This document shows, one piece after another, positions 54,811-63,626 of a DNA stretch of 64,000 nt. The position numbers and the translations under genes were made by a program. Under the pieces are notes generated by a model. The model was not told the origin of the DNA. It ran no database searches and worked only from the letters and a program-made list of their open reading frames with translations. Source of the DNA: VXRD01 sp965242535 (GTDB lineage Bacteria > Latescibacterota > UBA2968); the NCBI GenBank assembly GCA_965242535.1, contig OZ251458.1, positions 1,488,001-1,552,000 of the forward strand, in the 5' to 3' direction. Numbering within the stretch: the stretch's first letter is position 1; every line of letters begins with the position of its first letter.

Positions 54811-55116
54811 TTATTCGAGGTCTGCGAGGGGTGTGGAGAGGGCGTCTCGCAGTATTTTGCCGGGTTTGAACCCCACTTTGCGACGGGCGGGCACAATAAC
54901 TGCGTCACCTGTTCGGGGATTGCGCGCATGGGGGCGGGCATTGGTGCGTTTGACTTCCCAACTGCCAAAGCCCCGAATTTCGATTCGTTCGCCTTCCATA
55001 ATGGAACCTGCGAGGGTTTCGAAGAGTATATCGATGGCCTGTTTGGACATTGTGGTCTGACAATTCATTTTCGCTGCGAGCAGTTTTGTCAAGTCCGCTT
55101 TGGTGATGGTTTGCAC
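54811..55116 (-). CDS. HU/IHF family DNA-binding protein
   Basis: This 101-residue protein has the HU/IHF fold. Helical residues 1-45 are followed by the beta arm, with IEIRGFGSWEVKRTNAR, the family signature ARNPRTGD near 65-72 and VGFKPGK at the end. Such dimers bend DNA and organise the nucleoid. It starts with GTG at 55116 after AGAGGTGG. It is transcribed away from the tRNA gene at 55179-55255. It could be HU or an IHF subunit; a solitary gene favours HU. Confidence 0.93.
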   Translation of the reverse strand: MQTITKADLTKLLAAKMNCQTTMSKQAIDILFETLAGSIMEGERIEIRGFGSWEVKRTNARPHARNPRTGDAVIVPARRKVGFKPGKILRDALSTPLADLE

Positions 55117-55178
55117 CTGCCACCTCTTTTACAAAAAATAAGGGCGATCTCTCTGTAGAACACCAAATGATTTGAGGA

Positions 55179-55255
55179 TGGTGGGCGCACAGGGACTCGA
55201 ACCCCGGACCAACGGATTATGAGTCCGTTGCTCTAACCAACTGAGCTATGCGCCC
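55179..55255 (-). tRNA. tRNA with anticodon CAT (Met, elongator)
   Basis: On the minus strand the acceptor GGGCGCA/TGCGCCC, D arm AGCTCAGTTGGTTAGAGC, anticodon stem ACGGA/TCCGT with loop CTCATAA, and T arm CGGGG-TTCGAGT-CCCTG give a full cloverleaf with encoded CCA. The sequence is typical of elongator tRNA-Met. A tRNA-Ile2 read with lysidine at C34 has the same anticodon and is the alternative; the initiator type is unlikely because the first acceptor pair is matched. Confidence 0.93.
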
Positions 55256-55326
55256 AAAATTCGGTTTTTATTTTCTGCGAAAAAGATAAAGAACAAAGGC
55301 CAGCGGTGCAACCGAAATTTGCGTAC

Positions 55327-57111
55327 TTATTCAGGATCGACCAGGGCTTTGCGCCGCGCGGTGAGTTGGCGGTGTTTTTCCAGCGCGGCACTCAGATCGT
55401 CGGAAGAGAGTGGTTGGCGCAACTGGTTTTTGATCTGGTCGAGTTCGCGGTCGAGGTTCTTGCGTTGAAATGCGTGGATGTAATCGCCAACTGGCATCTG
55501 AATATCGGGATTCGCAATGCCGATTTCCAAAGACAACTCGGTCAAAATGCGGCCGAGGCGATCATCCGCGCACTGATCGATGAGGTGCGCGGCCTCCGCG
55601 CTTTGTTTTTTATTGCGATTGTGGGCGATCATCTGCGCGATTTGCCTGTACGCGCTGTTTGTAAACTCGCCGGGAGAAATTTTGCGGAATACCTCATCGG
55701 CGGTTTCGGGATATTGCATCATCAAGGTGAGCAATTCGCGCTCGTAGCGCGGGCGGGCGTCAAAGGGTTCGGGCTGTCCGTTTTGCGGGCGCGAAGCCCG
55801 GTTCTGCGATGGGACGCGGCGTTGGGTTTGTACCATGCCGATGAGTGCGTCCTCGCCCAAGCCGAGTTTTTCGGCGATGTCTTTGATGAGAAATCGTTTG
55901 CGCGCATCGTCTTTGATGCGGGCGATGAGGTCGGCGAAGGCGTGTGCTGTGCGGGTTTTGCCATCTATGGTCGAAAGGTCGTCGCGCGCGGCAAATTGCC
56001 GCATGAGAAAATCCACCGCGGTCGCGGCGCGTTCTGTGAGTTTGAGAAACCCCTCGGCGCCGTGGACGCGCACATAGCCATCTGGATCGAGGTCTTCGGG
56101 CAAGGTGACGACGCCGACTTCGAGGCCCACTTCAAAAAGCGATCCGATCCCGCGCACGGCCGCGGTTGTCCCGGCCGCGTCTCCGTCAAAAACGAGAATG
56201 GTTTTGGGCGCGTAACGCCTCAGCAGGCGCGCGTGGTCGACCGTGAGTGCGGTGCCGGATGATGCGACCGCGTTTTCAATGCCGTATTGCGCCAAGGCGA
56301 TGAGGTCCGTATATCCTTCCACAACGAGTGCGATCCCCGCCTCGCGGATGGCATCTCGGTCGCGCCACAGGCCGTAGAGGGTCGCGCTTTTGTTGTACAC
56401 GGGCGTTTCGGGCGAGTTGAGGTATTTGGCTGGTGCGTTGGAATCGAGTGCGCGCGCGCCAAAGGCGACAACGCGCCCCGTGGTCGCGTGGATGGGAAAG
56501 GTGATCCGATTGCGAAACCGGTCGAAAAATCCGCTTCCTTTTTGATTGGGCGAGACCAAGCCTGCCCGCTCGAGAATCTGCGGCGAGAATCCCCTGCGCG
56601 TGGCAACCTGCAAAAAGCCAGTCCACTGATCGGGCGCGTAACCGATTGCGAACGCGTCGATGATATCGCGGGTTATGCCTCGATCTTTGAGGTAGGCCAT
56701 CGCGCTAGACGCCCGATTGTCTCGCGTGAGCATGTGGTGGAAGTATTTGACCGCGAGTTCATTGGCGCGATAGAGTTGATCGAAAACCCGTTGCTGTTCT
56801 GGGTCTTCTGGTCGCGCATCGGGCAGGGCAATGCCGGCGCGATCCGCGAGTTGGCGAACCGATTCGATAAAGCTGATGTTTTCGAGGTCGCGCAAAAACG
56901 TAAAGACATTGCCGCCCGCGCCGCATGCAAAGCACTTGTAGATCTGCTTTTCTTGCGACACGTTGAAGGAGGGAGTAGAATCGTCGTGAAAGGGACACAA
57001 CCCGACGAAGTTTTTGCCCCGCTGGGTCAGGGCGACATGGTTGCCCACCACGTCGACGATATCGACTGCCAAGCGCACTTGATCGATGACCGTTTCTGCA
57101 ATACGCGGCAT
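55327..57111 (-). CDS. dnaG: DNA primase DnaG
   Basis: This 594-residue primase makes the RNA primers for DNA replication. The N-terminal zinc ribbon has C39, H42, C60 and C63 (CPFHDDSTPSF...CFACGAGG). The central TOPRIM core has VVEGYTD and FDGDAAG, with catalytic Glu and Asp. The C-terminal DnaB-interacting helical domain (about 440-590) is shorter and less conserved, as usual. The ATG follows TTTAGGAG. It is not in the usual rpsU-dnaG-rpoD arrangement within this window. There is no doubt about identity. Confidence 0.97.
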   Translation of the reverse strand: MPRIAETVIDQVRLAVDIVDVVGNHVALTQRGKNFVGLCPFHDDSTPSFNVSQEKQIYKCFACGAGGNVFTFLRDLENISFIESVRQLADRAGIALPDARPEDPEQQRVFDQLYRANELAVKYFHHMLTRDNRASSAMAYLKDRGITRDIIDAFAIGYAPDQWTGFLQVATRRGFSPQILERAGLVSPNQKGSGFFDRFRNRITFPIHATTGRVVAFGARALDSNAPAKYLNSPETPVYNKSATLYGLWRDRDAIREAGIALVVEGYTDLIALAQYGIENAVASSGTALTVDHARLLRRYAPKTILVFDGDAAGTTAAVRGIGSLFEVGLEVGVVTLPEDLDPDGYVRVHGAEGFLKLTERAATAVDFLMRQFAARDDLSTIDGKTRTAHAFADLIARIKDDARKRFLIKDIAEKLGLGEDALIGMVQTQRRVPSQNRASRPQNGQPEPFDARPRYERELLTLMMQYPETADEVFRKISPGEFTNSAYRQIAQMIAHNRNKKQSAEAAHLIDQCADDRLGRILTELSLEIGIANPDIQMPVGDYIHAFQRKNLDRELDQIKNQLRQPLSSDDLSAALEKHRQLTARRKALVDPE

Positions 57112-57357
57112 GGCGAACTCCTAAAGGTGAGCCCATCCCATCCGCCCTAAGAGGCCGGATTAAAATTACCGGTTGGAGTGACCGATGGGATATTTATTGG
57201 CAGATAGACCACCTCGCGTTCCTCTTGGCATTGCGAGGTCTAAAAAGGAGGTGTGTTATATAGTGTATTTCGTGCAGGTGTCAAGCAAATTGACGGGTTT
57301 TCACTGGCAATCGCCACGCATTCACTACGCAATATTTACGATGAGGAGGTTTGACCC

Positions 57358-58446
57358 ATGAAATTGACGCTTTCAATTCCGCGTTCTCGGCGAGCGCATC
57401 TGGCGGGTATTTCCGCGCCTGAAGGATGCGACGCGCCGTTGTTGCAGTTGAAGGGCAAAGGGGAGACCCTGATCGCCGAGCGCGATCCGGTATCCCCCGT
57501 TTATCACGTCAATCTGCCCGCGCTGGACAAAGGGCAAGAGGTGAATTTTGAGGTGTCGGCTTTGGACCATGCCGATGCGGCATCGGGGATTTCGCATCGC
57601 AATGCCGATGGGAAATTGGATGTTTCGCTGGCCGGGTCGCCGTTTATGACGTTCCACCACGCGACGGATTATCCCAAGCCGGTGATCAATCCGATTTTGA
57701 CGCCGAAGGGCGCGAATATGTTGCGCGAACCCATGCCCGCATGGGGCGAGGGCGAACATCCATGGCAACGCGGATTGACGCTGATGCAGGGCGCCATCAA
57801 TGGGGTGGATTGCTGGAACGAGCGGCCCAACCTGCCCGGATATGGGCGCACGGCGCGAGATGCGATTTCAATTTCGCAGCATCCGTTGTCACTGGTGATC
57901 GCGTCCGAAAATACGTGGTATGAAGGCGACCGGCCCCTGATGACCGATAGCCGATGGTATCGGTTGTTCGATTCCGGGCGCGATGCCGCGGTGCTGGATA
58001 TCGCGCTGACCCTGAAGGCGTCTCACGGCGCGGTGACGATAGGCGATACCAAAGAGGGCGGGTTTTTGTGCGTGCGCGTGAATCCGTCCATGAATGCCAA
58101 TGCGGATGGGCAGATGTGCAATGCGTACGGCGCGACCGATGAAGTGGGGTGCTGGTCATTGCCATCGCACTGGATGGATTACTACGGGCCGGTGGGCGAC
58201 GAGGTGGCTGGATTTGCGATTTTTGACCATCCGCAGAATTTCCGCTATCCCACCACTTGGCATGTGCGCGGCTATGGCTTGTTCGCGCCCAACTGCTGGA
58301 TGTTTAAGCCGGATCACCACCTGCCCGCAGGCGCGTCCATGACGTTTCGCTGGCGCGTGATCGCGCATGCCGGAGATACGGCGCAGGCGGATGTTGCGAA
58401 TCGCTTTTTGGATTACGTGGATGGCCCGCGCGCGACGTGGGAATGA
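57358..58446 (+). CDS. DUF6807 (PmoA-like) family protein
   Basis: This 362-residue protein matches the DUF6807/'methane oxygenase PmoA' family, unrelated to true methane monooxygenase. Diagnostic features are the FMTFHHATDYPKPVINPI segment around 98-115, an HPWQRGL motif that stands in for the common HPHHRS, and a beta-sandwich C terminus. The family is abundant near sugar-catabolic genes in planctomycetes and related phyla, but its function is unknown. There is no signal peptide. The start ATG has GAGGAGG upstream. The divergent primase gene starts 246 bp away. A 32-codon open frame with GGAGG ends in an ATGA overlap with this start. Confidence 0.75.
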   Translation: MKLTLSIPRSRRAHLAGISAPEGCDAPLLQLKGKGETLIAERDPVSPVYHVNLPALDKGQEVNFEVSALDHADAASGISHRNADGKLDVSLAGSPFMTFHHATDYPKPVINPILTPKGANMLREPMPAWGEGEHPWQRGLTLMQGAINGVDCWNERPNLPGYGRTARDAISISQHPLSLVIASENTWYEGDRPLMTDSRWYRLFDSGRDAAVLDIALTLKASHGAVTIGDTKEGGFLCVRVNPSMNANADGQMCNAYGATDEVGCWSLPSHWMDYYGPVGDEVAGFAIFDHPQNFRYPTTWHVRGYGLFAPNCWMFKPDHHLPAGASMTFRWRVIAHAGDTAQADVANRFLDYVDGPRATWE

Positions 58447-58530
58447 AAGGCAGATCGCGGATTGGGGCGGAGTTGACATCTATCAAAAAGGGCGTATATT
58501 TTCAGATGCCACTTTTGAAAGGAGATGGGC

Positions 58531-59136
58531 ATGAAAAACATTTTGTGGATCGTTTGCCTTCCACTGGGCTTGATGCTCGCCGCACCGATTGACGCACAAC
58601 AGCAGGCCAGTCAAAAACCGGTGCCAAACGCGGGCGCATCGCAAAACCAAACCGAACTTGGCAAGTTGATCGGCATCGTTGAACAAATGGACAAACGGCT
58701 TGATCGCATTGAAAATCGACTCGATCGCATTGAAAATCGACTCGATCGCATTGAAAACAGACAAGCCACGCTGGAAAAAAAGGTGGACGCCAAGTTTGAA
58801 CAGATAGACACCAGGTTTGAACAGGTGGACGCCAGGTTTGAACAGATGGACACCAGGTTTGAACGGATGGACGCCAGGCTTGAACGGATGGACGCTAGGT
58901 TTGAACAGTTGCACAATCGGATGAATACGATGTTCTATTGGTTTATGGGCATTATTTCGGCCCTTGTCGCGCCCATCGCCATTACCCTTGGCTATGACAC
59001 GTACAGACGATTGAGGAACCCAAGCCCCCTGTACCCAAGTGAGAGGCGCGAAGAAAGCGGTGAGAGGGCCGCCCATCCGTCAAGCTCTCAAACGGTCAGC
59101 GATCAGCAATCGGCAAAGCAAGCGACCGGCAGTTAA
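58531..59136 (+). CDS. Exported coiled-coil protein with heptad DNA repeats
   Basis: This 201-residue protein has a signal peptide or N-terminal anchor at 1-22 (LPLGLMLAAPIDAQ). A long coiled coil at about 45-130 is encoded by 21-bp tandem repeats: RLDRIEN three times at 58690-58760 and RFEQMDA-like units about six times at 58790-58910. A membrane segment follows at about 133-155 (MFYWFMGIISALVAPIAI), then a hydrophilic tail. The repeats could expand or contract in steps of seven residues. I chose ATG 58531; an ATG six bases earlier touches the AAAGGAG site. Its function is unknown; a structural envelope role is possible. Confidence 0.75.
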   Translation: MKNILWIVCLPLGLMLAAPIDAQQQASQKPVPNAGASQNQTELGKLIGIVEQMDKRLDRIENRLDRIENRLDRIENRQATLEKKVDAKFEQIDTRFEQVDARFEQMDTRFERMDARLERMDARFEQLHNRMNTMFYWFMGIISALVAPIAITLGYDTYRRLRNPSPLYPSERREESGERAAHPSSSQTVSDQQSAKQATGS

Positions 59137-59157
59137 TGACCCCGTATCCGCGCAAAA

Positions 59158-59193
59158 ACAAAAAGCGACGATCTTCGGATCGCCGCTTTTTTG
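59158..59193 (+). terminator. Rho-independent terminator
   Basis: AAAAAGCG-CGATC pairs with GATCG-CGCTTTTTT around a TTCG tetraloop, with a T run after it. It closes the coiled-coil gene and can also act for the converging TPR gene. Two REP hairpins follow in 59215-59340. Confidence 0.88.
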
Positions 59194-59361
59194 CGTTTAT
59201 TTTAGACATTGGCTACGAGGACAGGCACGGGAGCCTGTCCCTACGATTGACGGGGCTGTGCAGACTGACCAATGACCATTGACCGTTTGGTCGCTAGATG
59301 CTATGGACAGGCACGGGAACCTATCTCTACGAGTGATGGGGCTGTATGATCTCCCCCTGCT

Positions 59362-60957
59362 TCACCGCATCCATTTTTGAATGTCGGCGCGAATTTTTTC
59401 GGCGTCTGGGTGATCGGGTTGCAGGCGCAGCGCGGTTTGGAGCTGGCGGATGGCGAGGTCAAAATGCCGTTGCTCGGCGTAGAGATAGCCCAAGCGGAGG
59501 TGCGATGGGACGTGGACCGGGCTGATGGCGATGGCGCGGATGTAATTGTCAACCGCGCGTTCATGGTCGCCGTTTTGCCGGGCGAGTTCGGCGAGATGAA
59601 AATACGGGCGATAGTCGTCCGAGACGCGTTCGGCGTATTGCTGAAAGGCGTCATTCGCCTCGTCTGTTTGCGCGGTCGCGAGATAGCCGAGGGCGAGGTG
59701 ATAGCGCGGCATGGCGTAATTGGGTTCGGCGTCAATGGCGTTTGCAAAGGCTTCTATCGCCGCGTCGTAGCGTTCGATCAAGTAGAAGATGCTGCCCAAG
59801 CGAAAGTGGACGCGGGTGAATCGGGTGTTGTGCGCGGCGGCTTTTTGCAGGTGGTCGACGGCTTTTTCGTGGTCGCCTTCGCGGTGCATGATCATGCCGA
59901 GTTTGAAATGGGCATCGGCCAAGGTGGAATCGCGTTCCAAGGCTTGCAGGTAATACTCGGTGGCTTCGTCGATGCGGTCGAGTTCGTCGTACGCATTTGC
60001 CAATTCGTAGTAAGCGGCGGGATCGTCCGGGGCGGTTTGGATGGCTTCTCGCAGTTGCGCGGTGATCGTTTCAAAGGTCTGGGCGTATTGGTTGAAAAAC
60101 ATGCCGGACAGGGCGGCTTGGATGTCCGCGTCTAAGGGCGATTGCCGGATGGCTTGTTCGAGTTCGCCCATGGCCTCGTCCGCGCGCCCGCGATTTTTGA
60201 GGATGAGGGCGAGGCGATAGCGCGCGGCGACGTGTTCAAAGTCGATTTCGAGGGCTTTGCGATAGGCGGTTTCCGCATCTGCGAGTCGGTCGCGCGTTTC
60301 GCAGACGCGCCCGAGATAATAGTGGGGCATCGCGCTTTTGGGATCGCGTTGGGCCGCGCGGTTCAATCCGCTTTCGGCCTGTGCGATCAAGGCATCGTCG
60401 ATGGGCGATAGCCGCAGGCTCTGATACAGTGCCATGAGGCTTTCGGTCGCGATGCGGAGGCTTTCCGAGTCGCGGAATAGGGGATGTTGCATGCGGGTTT
60501 TCTCATGCGGGGTGAGGGTGACTTTGAAGTGGTCTGCAATGGCGTAGAGCACGGGCAAGATGGCGTCCAAGGGCGCGGAGACAGATGCCTGTCCCGCAAA
60601 GGTTTCGATGACTTCGCCCGTGGTTGCCCGAAGCACGTCGGTTTTGATGCGGATGCGCGTTCCCGCGATGTGGTATTGCCCGGTTAAGACCAAGTGGATG
60701 TTCAATTTGTCGGCGAGGTCCGCGGTGGTGACGCGCGTTGCCCCGAGTTTGTGGCGTACGTATTCTTCGTCGACCGCATAGATTTTGGGGACGTGGTAAT
60801 AGGCGTTGACATACCCTTCGACAATGCCCAACGAGAGCCAATTCCACTTCGGGTCGCCACTGGCGTTTTCATGTGGCAAGATGACGATGTGCCACTGCGC
60901 GTCGATGGGCGCGTGGGTCAGGGCGATGAGGATGCAGAGTTGGAGAAATTTTTTCAT
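59362..60957 (-). CDS. Exported TPR protein with TolB/FlgO-like N domain
   Basis: This 531-residue protein has a signal peptide (1-20, LIALTHAPIDAQ). A domain at about 22-145 resembles the FlgO/TolB-N fold found in adenylate-cyclase-associated and TPR proteins (ILPHENASGDPKWNWLSLG). About nine tetratricopeptide repeats fill 190-525 with regular A-x-x-x-LG-x-x-x spacing. TPR arrays scaffold protein complexes. I chose ATG 60957 because it opens the signal peptide; upstream codons derive from low-complexity DNA. It is 111 bp downstream of the redoxin-copper fusion gene on the same strand and may share its transcript. It is probably periplasmic. Confidence 0.82.
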   Translation of the reverse strand: MKKFLQLCILIALTHAPIDAQWHIVILPHENASGDPKWNWLSLGIVEGYVNAYYHVPKIYAVDEEYVRHKLGATRVTTADLADKLNIHLVLTGQYHIAGTRIRIKTDVLRATTGEVIETFAGQASVSAPLDAILPVLYAIADHFKVTLTPHEKTRMQHPLFRDSESLRIATESLMALYQSLRLSPIDDALIAQAESGLNRAAQRDPKSAMPHYYLGRVCETRDRLADAETAYRKALEIDFEHVAARYRLALILKNRGRADEAMGELEQAIRQSPLDADIQAALSGMFFNQYAQTFETITAQLREAIQTAPDDPAAYYELANAYDELDRIDEATEYYLQALERDSTLADAHFKLGMIMHREGDHEKAVDHLQKAAAHNTRFTRVHFRLGSIFYLIERYDAAIEAFANAIDAEPNYAMPRYHLALGYLATAQTDEANDAFQQYAERVSDDYRPYFHLAELARQNGDHERAVDNYIRAIAISPVHVPSHLRLGYLYAEQRHFDLAIRQLQTALRLQPDHPDAEKIRADIQKWMR

Positions 60958-61068
60958 GGTCTCAAAAAAGAGATGGAAGGTTAGCCACAAGAGGCACGAG
61001 AGGCACAATGGAAGTTTAGCCACAAAAGGCACAAAAGGCACAAGAGCGGACTGTGATGATGCTCCGTT

Positions 61069-62859
61069 TTATCGGTGTTTCGCGGTTTGCAGGTTTTCAT
61101 CGTCGTTTGTGACGTAGAGAAATGCCGTACACATTTCGTCGGTCGAGTTTTCGCCCCAGCGCACCAAGCGGGGTGGGGCGTTGGGGTTTCGGGGGTTGTC
61201 CGCGGAGTTGTCGTAATGGGCTTCGAGCGCGATGCGCGTGCCGCGTGGGAGTGCGACGGGCGTTTTGTACACGTAGGTTTCCTGCCAGTTGAAGTCCCAG
61301 GGTTTGACCCAGATCAAGGGGTGTTGCGCGCCATTGGGATAGGTGGCGGTGAGTTTTATTTCCGTGCCGAGCAAGTGCATGTGGGGCAAGATGCCGAGCA
61401 AGTGCTGGTCTTGGGCAATGGTGATCGACCCCGCGACCCGGTGGCGTTTGACGTTGGGCGGGATGAAGAGCAAGCGGCTGTTGATGACGACCTCGCGGAG
61501 GCGTTTTTCAACGGGTTTTTTGGCAAAGTAAATCCCGAGCCGAGAGCGGTCGGTTGCGGCGCGCCCAATTTTGTGGTAGTGGATTTGGAGGATGATGTCG
61601 CTGTTGGGCGGCAGGTGTCGCCCGATGCCATCGGGGAGGATGAACGGGGTGTTGCCAGGCGCCCAGCCGCCCAGGGATTCGTAGATGGGCACGCCAATGC
61701 CGCCGAAACACGGATAGCCCGGCCCCTGCGCGGTGTTCTGTTGCAGACGCGCTTTGCCCGAGACGTCGATGTACGCGCTGACGTGGTGGACGACTTCGCG
61801 GTCGCCGGGCAGGACTTCGATGGCAGAGACGTGGTTGGCGCTGGCCTGTTCGGTGGGCAAGACAAAGCAACGGTATTCGTCGCGGCCCACGGCTTCGAGG
61901 GGATACGGGGCTTCGGGTTGGAGGATCACGTCGGGCGTGCCCAAGGCCCATCCGGTTGGAAATGCGCGGGGTTCGGGGCGATGCGCGGGATCGCCTTCGG
62001 GCATGCCGCCGTCAACCCATTGTGCGAAGGTGTGGATTTCCGCGTCTGTGAGCCTGCGGGAATTTTTGAAATCGCCGTATTCCGGGCGGGCTTTCCACGG
62101 CGGCATGATGCGGGCTTGGATGGAGTCGCGCATTTGATAGGCCCACGCGAGTACCTCTGTGTAGTCGAAAAAGGGCACGCGGCCCATGCCGCCCGGGCGA
62201 TGGCAGGTTTGGCAACGGTTTTGAAGCAGGGGCGAGATGTCGCGGTAAAATGTCGGATCGGATGCCGAAGCGGTCGGCGCCACTTGGGGCGGGCGTCTGA
62301 TTTCGCAACCAAAGCTGGGCAGGATGGGATGGGCGATTTCGCGGTCCGCGAGCAGGGCGTCGAGGGCGTCCCACAGACCGCGCGAGGTCGCGTTTTCGGA
62401 TAGGCCCCAACCGTTGTCGATTTCGCCTTTGTAGCGCAGGCGGCGGCGCGCGTCAAAGAGGAAGGCTTGAGGGGTGTGCGTCGCGCCCAAGTGGTCCGCG
62501 AGTTCGTTGTGCGGATCGCGCAGGACGGCGAAGGGCACGGGATTTTGGGCGTAGTGACCGCGGATGTCTTGGGCGGTTTCGTTGAAGTTGGCGTTCGCGG
62601 AGATCAGGCGCACGCCTTTGGGGCCATACCGCTCGTGAAGTCGCGTGTGGACGATGTCGTATTTGACCGAGGCCGGGCAGACGATGGAACCGAAGACGAT
62701 GACGAGGGCGCGGTCAACGGGCAAATCCGCGAGGGAGACGGGCGCGCCATCGAGGTCCGCGAGGACAAAATCCCCGAGGGTGTCGCCGATGCCGAGGGGT
62801 TCTGCCCACAGGTGAACGGGTGGCGCGAGGAAGAGCGCGATGGCGAAGAGGAGTTTCAT
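61069..62859 (-). CDS. Redoxin-cytochrome c-copper monooxygenase fusion
   Basis: This 596-residue exported protein has a signal peptide at 1-19. Residues about 20-170 are a peroxiredoxin/thioredoxin-like domain with a single cysteine C61 in VCPAS rather than a CxxC. A heme site C216-Q-T-C219-H220 follows in a short cytochrome c-like stretch. Residues about 330-585 resemble type II copper, ascorbate-dependent monooxygenases: H358-H359 in VVHHVSAY, H427-x-H429 in QIHYHK, and H493-M-H495. All three redox centres would lie in the periplasm. The start codon lies only 3 nt from a 7-bp repeat array and has no ribosome binding site. The true substrate is unknown. Confidence 0.85.
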   Translation of the reverse strand: MKLLFAIALFLAPPVHLWAEPLGIGDTLGDFVLADLDGAPVSLADLPVDRALVIVFGSIVCPASVKYDIVHTRLHERYGPKGVRLISANANFNETAQDIRGHYAQNPVPFAVLRDPHNELADHLGATHTPQAFLFDARRRLRYKGEIDNGWGLSENATSRGLWDALDALLADREIAHPILPSFGCEIRRPPQVAPTASASDPTFYRDISPLLQNRCQTCHRPGGMGRVPFFDYTEVLAWAYQMRDSIQARIMPPWKARPEYGDFKNSRRLTDAEIHTFAQWVDGGMPEGDPAHRPEPRAFPTGWALGTPDVILQPEAPYPLEAVGRDEYRCFVLPTEQASANHVSAIEVLPGDREVVHHVSAYIDVSGKARLQQNTAQGPGYPCFGGIGVPIYESLGGWAPGNTPFILPDGIGRHLPPNSDIILQIHYHKIGRAATDRSRLGIYFAKKPVEKRLREVVINSRLLFIPPNVKRHRVAGSITIAQDQHLLGILPHMHLLGTEIKLTATYPNGAQHPLIWVKPWDFNWQETYVYKTPVALPRGTRIALEAHYDNSADNPRNPNAPPRLVRWGENSTDEMCTAFLYVTNDDENLQTAKHR

Positions 62860-62862
62860 GGG

Positions 62863-63620
62863 AGACGGAAGACGGAAGACGGAAGACGGAAGACGGAAGA
62901 CGGAAGAGGTGAGAGGTGAGAGGGGTAGTGGTCAGGGATCAGCTCGCCATGCAATCATCACCGGTAGAGACAGGCCCCTGTGCCTGTCCAAAGATACAAA
63001 GATACAAGGGGAGAGGGAAGACGGGAGACGGGAGACGGGAGAGGTAAGAAGCAATCGCAATCGTAGGGACAGGCCCCCGTGCCTGTCCGAAGATACAAGA
63101 GGTGAAAGGCGAGACGGAAGACGGGAGACGGGAGAGGTAAGAAGCAATCGCAATCGTAGGGACAGGCCCCTGTGCCTGTTCGAAGATACAAGGCGAGACG
63201 GAAGACGGGAGACGGGAGAGGTCAAAGGGGTAGTGGTCAGGGATCAGTTCGCCATGCAATCATCACCGGTAGGGACAGGCCCCCGTGCCTGTCCGAAGAT
63301 ACAAAGATACAAGGGGAGAGGGAAGAGGGAAGAGGGAAGACGGGAGAGGGGAGAAGCAATCGCAATCGTAGGGACAGGCCCCCGTGCCTGTCCGAAGATA
63401 CAAAGATACAAGGGGAGAGGGAAGAGGGAAGAGGGAAGACGGGAGACGGGAGAAGCAATCGCAATCGTAGGGACAGGCCCCCGTGCCTGTCCGAAGATAC
63501 AAAGATACAAGGGGAGAGGGAAGACGGGAGACGGGAGACGGGAGAAGCAATCGCAATCGTAGGGACAGGCCCCCGTGCCTGTCCGAAGATACAAGAGGTG
63601 AAAGGCGAAGAGGTGTTTCA
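62863..63620. repeat. REP hairpin/heptamer composite tandem array
   Basis: The array begins with six perfect AGACGGA heptamers (62863-62904). It continues as about seven irregular ~95-115-bp units, each with a GGACAGGC/GCCTGTCC-type hairpin, the tail GAAGATACAAG, a GGGAGAC/GGAAGAG purine-rich heptamer stretch and the word GCAATCGCAATC. Unit lengths differ because the heptamer number varies. Open frames crossing it are artefacts. It fills the 767-bp gap before the last gene. Confidence 0.85.
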
Positions 63621-63626
63621 TGAGGG

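Noticed and set aside
62840..63562. 240-codon repetitive frame and its antisense partners
   Set aside because: They consist only of hairpin/heptamer repeat units read through; the same artefact occurs at 19780-20391.
62863..63620. Possible CRISPR array
   Set aside because: The spaced similar units invite the idea, but spacers are not unique, the units vary in length through heptamer number and no cas gene is present.
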